Origin: Saksenaea vasiformis B4078
Taxonomy: Eukaryota; Mucoromycota; Mucoromycetes; Mucorales; Saksenaeaceae
Assembly (NCBI GenBank): GCA_000697055.1
Contig: JNDT01002268.1
Coordinates: forward strand, 1-64,000
Direction: 5' to 3'
DNA length: 64,000 nt
Below, piece by piece: positions 60,225 through 64,000 of this stretch. The notes beneath the pieces are model-generated. The model saw only the letters and a program-made list of their open reading frames with translations. It did not search any database and had not been told where the DNA came from. The position numbers were made by a program, and so were the translations under genes. The first letter of the stretch is position 1. Every line of letters starts with the position of its first letter.

Positions 60225-62164
60225 CATGATGTAACTAAACCAAAAAGGAAGAAATCCAAGTAATGCTCTGCACCTGACATTTGTAAGCTCTTTGTGTTGA
60301 ATCAATCTTGTTATCCACGTATTTGGATGGGTGACGGATCTCTAGCTAGGTGGCTGCCCTGATAATTGTTTATTAAAAGTTGACAACAACTCGTTTTTTT
60401 TTATCGCTTTTACTTTCCGGTATGGATACATAGTGGTGGAGGGAAAAGAAAGTTCTGGGAGACGGTTCGTTCCAGCTGCGCACTGCGGACGAATATAATG
60501 TAATTGAATCTCTGCAAGCTCAAACCCTAAGAATACAATCAATACTAACCTGCACACACAGGGATTTTTTTAAATTTAGCACGGGTACCTGCTCCGTATC
60601 TAATGTTAGAAACTAAAACAATGCAATGCACAGTTCCAAACTATAGCAGTGTACTGTGTGGAACGTTGACAAAGAAATTGAAATAGCATCTTTCTACCGG
60701 GTGAGGAATCCTAGCTGTTCTCGAATAATGGGATGATGACCTACCCTGCATTAGTCTATCTCATATTTGGTATAATCTTAAAAATAAAAACATAATAACT
60801 TTGTTTTGCATTTGATGGAGAATTAGGATGATCGCTAATAGCAAGACTTTCATTCCGCTTGTCACCGTCGCAAGCATGATCTCTCAAATGATCGATGGCG
60901 TCGAGTATGACCTGTCAATGTAAAGTCCGTAAGGTTCGTAAAGATAAGCGAAGAGGTATGTACGGCCTTTTAATCCTTTTCTAGCTATTCATGGTACATT
61001 TGGATATCATCTTGGGGTCCCGCTCCTTGCCGTAGCTAACGATTGCTCGAGGCCCAGATTTGATCTTCCTTTCCGTTCTAAATATGGGAACTCAATTGTA
61101 ACCCATTGATGGTTATCTGGAACATCGACTTGAGCCAAAAATACCACCCTGAGGTTCTCAGTAATCCTGGTTCCTTGAAATTCTAGTTCGGAAATTCTAT
61201 TGACAACTCTCCAAATTCGAAGCAAGCAGCCAGACAGCAGTTGCAGCTGTATTCGTCCGCACTTCCGATCCAAAAAGAGTAAAGACCGTACTGGTTCTGT
61301 GGGTGAGTCTATTTGTCGATGCCAGTACATTGGGAAAAAAAACAGGATATTGCATGTAGTAAACTTTAGCCATGCAAGCAAATAGTGTTTACAACAGCAT
61401 CATATACAGCGATTTTCCTACGTGGATGGGTTTGTTTATCAGCTAGTTCATAAGTTACCGGCTCATTCCAGAATCAACAACGATAGATAGATTCCTTCTT
61501 CTTTTTTTTGTAGGCACGATTTGGGCATGCTATTAAACTCATCCCAGTTGTCACATGCATAGCCAAGTGATGAAGGTTCACGTATCCTTGTCCCATTGTT
61601 TTCTTTGTCTGGATGAAGTCCATTCCCTTCAAGCCCGATTAAGTTACTTGAATAATTTAAATTGATCGTACTATGTCCGTCAAGCGAATACGATCGCCAC
61701 ACATATTTAAGTACTTTTTGATCCAGCAGGAACAGTGAATCAAAACATAACTGGGTGATTAAATATTGAACGACGGAGTATTCACACAGACATATGCGTC
61801 CTTGTTTTTCCTTGCGTCCTGCTGCTACTACCAACTGTCACCCTTTTATCAGTACTCGACTAACTGATGGAGCGTTGATTTCATACATTATGAATCTTCC
61901 TGATACATCCCATTTGCTGGCACCTGGTTAAAAATGAAGCCGTGATGACAGGAAACGTAAAACAGAAGTCTTTCGAATTAGATGATAAACTTGGTTTTCT
62001 ATCCATGCATCGTGATATTTTCTCCTCGTTTCTTTTCTCCACCTCCTCATTGAGCCCCTTGCCGGAGACCAAAATCAGCATTTTTCATCCCCCTTTATAT
62101 CAGATCCTACTTTTTAAAAGGAGCAAACTCTCCTCTTGCAACCCTTCACGTTGTAAACACCATC
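60225..62164. other. intergenic, no gene recognised
   Basis: About 1.9 kb without a supported gene on either strand. TTTATAT near 62095 may be the TATA element of the next gene. Confidence 0.5.
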
Positions 62165-62929
62165 ATGAACTTTTTCTATGCATTGATTTGTGGATGTATG
62201 GCTATGCTATGCTTTGTAAAAGCTGTCTCGGCCCAAGATGAATCATCGTGTGCAGCAGCCATAGTGTAGGATAGAATGTATTGGTGACAACCGTTAGAGG
62301 CTGACAACAGGAAAAAAAATCCCCCAAAAAAACAGCTTTGACCAGTGTCTCCGAAACCAAGACGATTATTTGAAAACATGCAAGAGCCAGCAAGGTGTGT
62401 ATTGAACTAAACCGTAGTGGCACTCTTTTTCTGATGAAAGAAAACAAAAACTATTTTTTTTTCTGTCTTACACATCCACAGACTATCCATGTCTTTGCAA
62501 GGTCAAAGCCTTTCCTTTAATAAGCAAAACGTTGACTGCTGACAGCAAAATTTCTTTCTTTATTTTAGTGGCACACGGCTAAGCTAAGCTGCTGGGATAA
62601 CTGCCCTAATCTTCCGTCACGAGGAACACAAGAAGCCCTTATGACAACTTTTTGTTCGATCGCCGGAGCAAACAGCGCGTAAACTAGATTGTAGGACAAA
62701 GAGCAATCCCAAATTCTCACATCCTTTTTTTAGAACAAATAGCATAAGCAGTACAACACTATCGTCTCCCACTGTTCTAGCAAGTACGACTGCGACTGGT
62801 TCCTCTTCGGTAGCCCCTACAGCGACAACAAGGACGACAAGCTCTGGTGCAGATAGAGTAATCACACGTACAGGGTCTAGTTTCGTCATTATCACGCTAA
62901 GTGCAGCAGCGTTTAGCTTGATTTTTTGA
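62165..62929 (+). CDS. GPI-anchored cysteine-rich secreted protein
   Basis: Five exons (62165-62265, 62336-62394, 62482-62501, 62569-62678, 62734-62929) splice in phase into 161 residues; the third exon is only 20 bp. MNFFYALICGCMAMLCFVKA begins a signal peptide cleaved around AVSA/QDES. The mature domain is cysteine-rich: SSCAAAIVFDQCLRNQDDYL, KTC, YPCLCKWHTAKLSCWDNCP and MTTFCS, about eight Cys in a CFEM-like spacing. A Ser/Thr-rich stalk (TTLSSPTVLASTTATGSSSV) and a hydrophobic C-terminus (FVIITLSAAAFSLIF) indicate GPI anchoring at the cell surface. The function is unknown; CFEM-like proteins often bind haem or act in the wall. Confidence 0.85.
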
Positions 62930-63570
62930 CAGTACCGCGTTTGTGTGGCGCGCTTGGCAAAGTTAAAAGCTGTTGTTTGTTTCTTTGGTGAAGGCCCTAT
63001 TTTTCTATTTTATTTTCTTTTCTTTTTTTAGTGATATCGGATCCGAAATCATGTAATAATGTTTTCTTTTATTATTAGCTGAAAATTGACAAATGGAATG
63101 GTTGGTGAGGAAAAAGAAAAAGGCGGGCCGATGTTTTCTTTGATCGAAGCTACATTTTCTCAGCCCTCAAAGTACAGGCGGGTGACTGCTAGGGTTCTAA
63201 CCAAAACAGTTGCTGTGACCCATCCGGTGCAAAAACGCCGACTGAAATGCATCATGCACAGCAGAATGATTTACTGGGCCAAAAAAGAAAAGAGGAAGAA
63301 GAAGAAGTAGTAGAAGAAGAAGAAGAAGGAAAGAAAGCGTGTCTAATCATGTCTAATCCAGGACAATCGAAATAAAGTTCTTTTTCTCTTGTTGCTAAGG
63401 AGATAGGATAAAAGAGTTATGTTATTTTTACAAGCAATGACACCAAACTGTCACGAGTGGGAGTAAAAATAAATCAGTTGTGATTATTCTCAGCCCAGTG
63501 GATGACAAGGAAACCCAACCGTTACACAGCAACACAAAATCCTTTCCGCTCGCCCCTTCCTTTCCGTGCG
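62930..63570. other. intergenic with purine-rich repeat
   Basis: Includes a GAAGAA/AGTAGAAG trinucleotide-like run near 63295-63332. No gene. Confidence 0.6.
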
Positions 63571-63577
63571 TTATAAA
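63571..63577 (+). promoter_or_regulatory. TATA box of the aspartic protease-like gene
   Basis: TTATAAA lies about 70 bases upstream of the ATG at 63647, with pyrimidine-rich tracts between. Confidence 0.5.
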
Positions 63578-63646
63578 TTTCGCTCGACTTGTATTCCTTT
63601 CCTTTCTTTTTTTCTTTATTTATATTTTTCATTCTTTAACCTATTC

Positions 63647-64000
63647 ATGCGCTGCCTCACCTTGCTCATCTCGGCTGCTATCGCCTCTGTAGCAGCAGCA
63701 GATGAACTTCAACGTGTTCCGCTCTATCGCCGATGGAACACTCCCGGCATCAAAAAAGAATCCATGATTATTGACGATGGACTGGTAAACTAATTTAAAC
63801 CTATCCATTCCGCGTTCAACTAATCCTGTAATAAAAAACCGATAGCTGGTAGCCAAAGTAGAAGTTGGTAATGATTCGGTTATCTTTCCGGACGTCCGGT
63901 CACTAAAAGAAATTTACAGGAACTCCGGCCCAAACCTTTCCTGTCTTGTTTAATACGGATACTTCTATCACTTGGGTACCATCCAAGAAGGTAGGGAACG
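63647..64000 (+). CDS. pepsin-like aspartic protease homologue, 5' part, altered active site
   Basis: Exons 63647-63784, 63846-63867 and 63920-63990 splice in phase, with the next GTAGGG donor at the window edge. The protein starts with a signal peptide, MRCLTLLISAAIASVAAADE, then a short propeptide-like stretch (LQRVPLYRRWNTPGIKKES). The mature-domain motif reads KVEVGTPAQTFPVLFNTDTS followed by ITWVPSKK. Family A1 has FDTGSS at this point, with Asp as the first catalytic residue. Here it is FNTDTS, so the catalytic Asp is Asn. The protein is probably secreted but unlikely to be a normal protease unless the neighbouring Asp compensates. The 3' part lies outside the window. Confidence 0.82.

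Overview
This window looks like nuclear DNA of a filamentous fungus of the Mucoromycota, most likely Mucorales. That placement is an inference from gene content: very short GT-AG introns of about 45-60 bp, poly-T tracts, a fungal glucosylceramide synthase, a glucuronate-activating enzyme that fits glucuronan-rich walls, and F-box/LRR and CCHC families. Several genes could be rebuilt only by splicing exons across in-phase introns, so single open frames understate the gene content.

The most notable content is a set of four related loci encoding Fanzor-type proteins, the eukaryotic TnpB homologues with a RuvC nuclease and zinc ribbon. A is the 3' end of a copy at the left edge (1-223, +). B is a 5'-truncated copy (18172-18870, -). 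C is a long, decaying copy with a repeat-built nuclear N-terminal extension (about 21740-25049, -). D is a nearly complete, roughly 18-exon copy with the whole RuvC D-E-D triad, broken by one in-frame TAG (55716-59004, +). A and D share a small hairpin at exactly the same distance after the stop codon, and B has a related motif. This is a candidate guide (omega) RNA element.

Layout. 1-8.5 kb: Fanzor 3' end, a C2-domain protein, unrecognised coding remnants, an F-box/LRR pseudogene and a short inverted-repeat element. 8.6-10 kb: glucosylceramide synthase. 11.1-13.6 kb: an unrecognised gene split by a full Tc1/mariner element whose transposase carries one frameshift. 13.7-16.5 kb: an unrecognised gene with a PD-(D/E)XK-like motif, and a broken gene beside it. 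16.5-28.8 kb: gene-poor, with Fanzor B, a CCHC (gag-like) pseudogene and Fanzor C. 28.9-54.1 kb: the housekeeping block, holding a Yip1-domain protein, a nucleotidyltransferase-glucuronokinase fusion, a WD40 protein, a Hem25-type mitochondrial glycine carrier, peroxisomal multifunctional enzyme 2 (ending in SKL), DIS3L2/Ssd1-type exoribonuclease, ribosomal protein eL27, a uS2/Rps0 pseudogene, Rab6/Ypt6 and a nucleoplasmin-like FKBP. 54.2-64 kb: a SWIM-finger remnant, Fanzor D, an SLX4-like UBZ protein, a GPI-anchored cysteine-rich secreted protein, and the start of an aspartic-protease homologue whose first catalytic DTG is replaced.

The housekeeping genes are unrelated functionally and are transcribed from both strands. 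There are no operons, as expected for a fungus. Mobile-element debris and pseudogenes dominate the first 28 kb and the 54-59 kb stretch.
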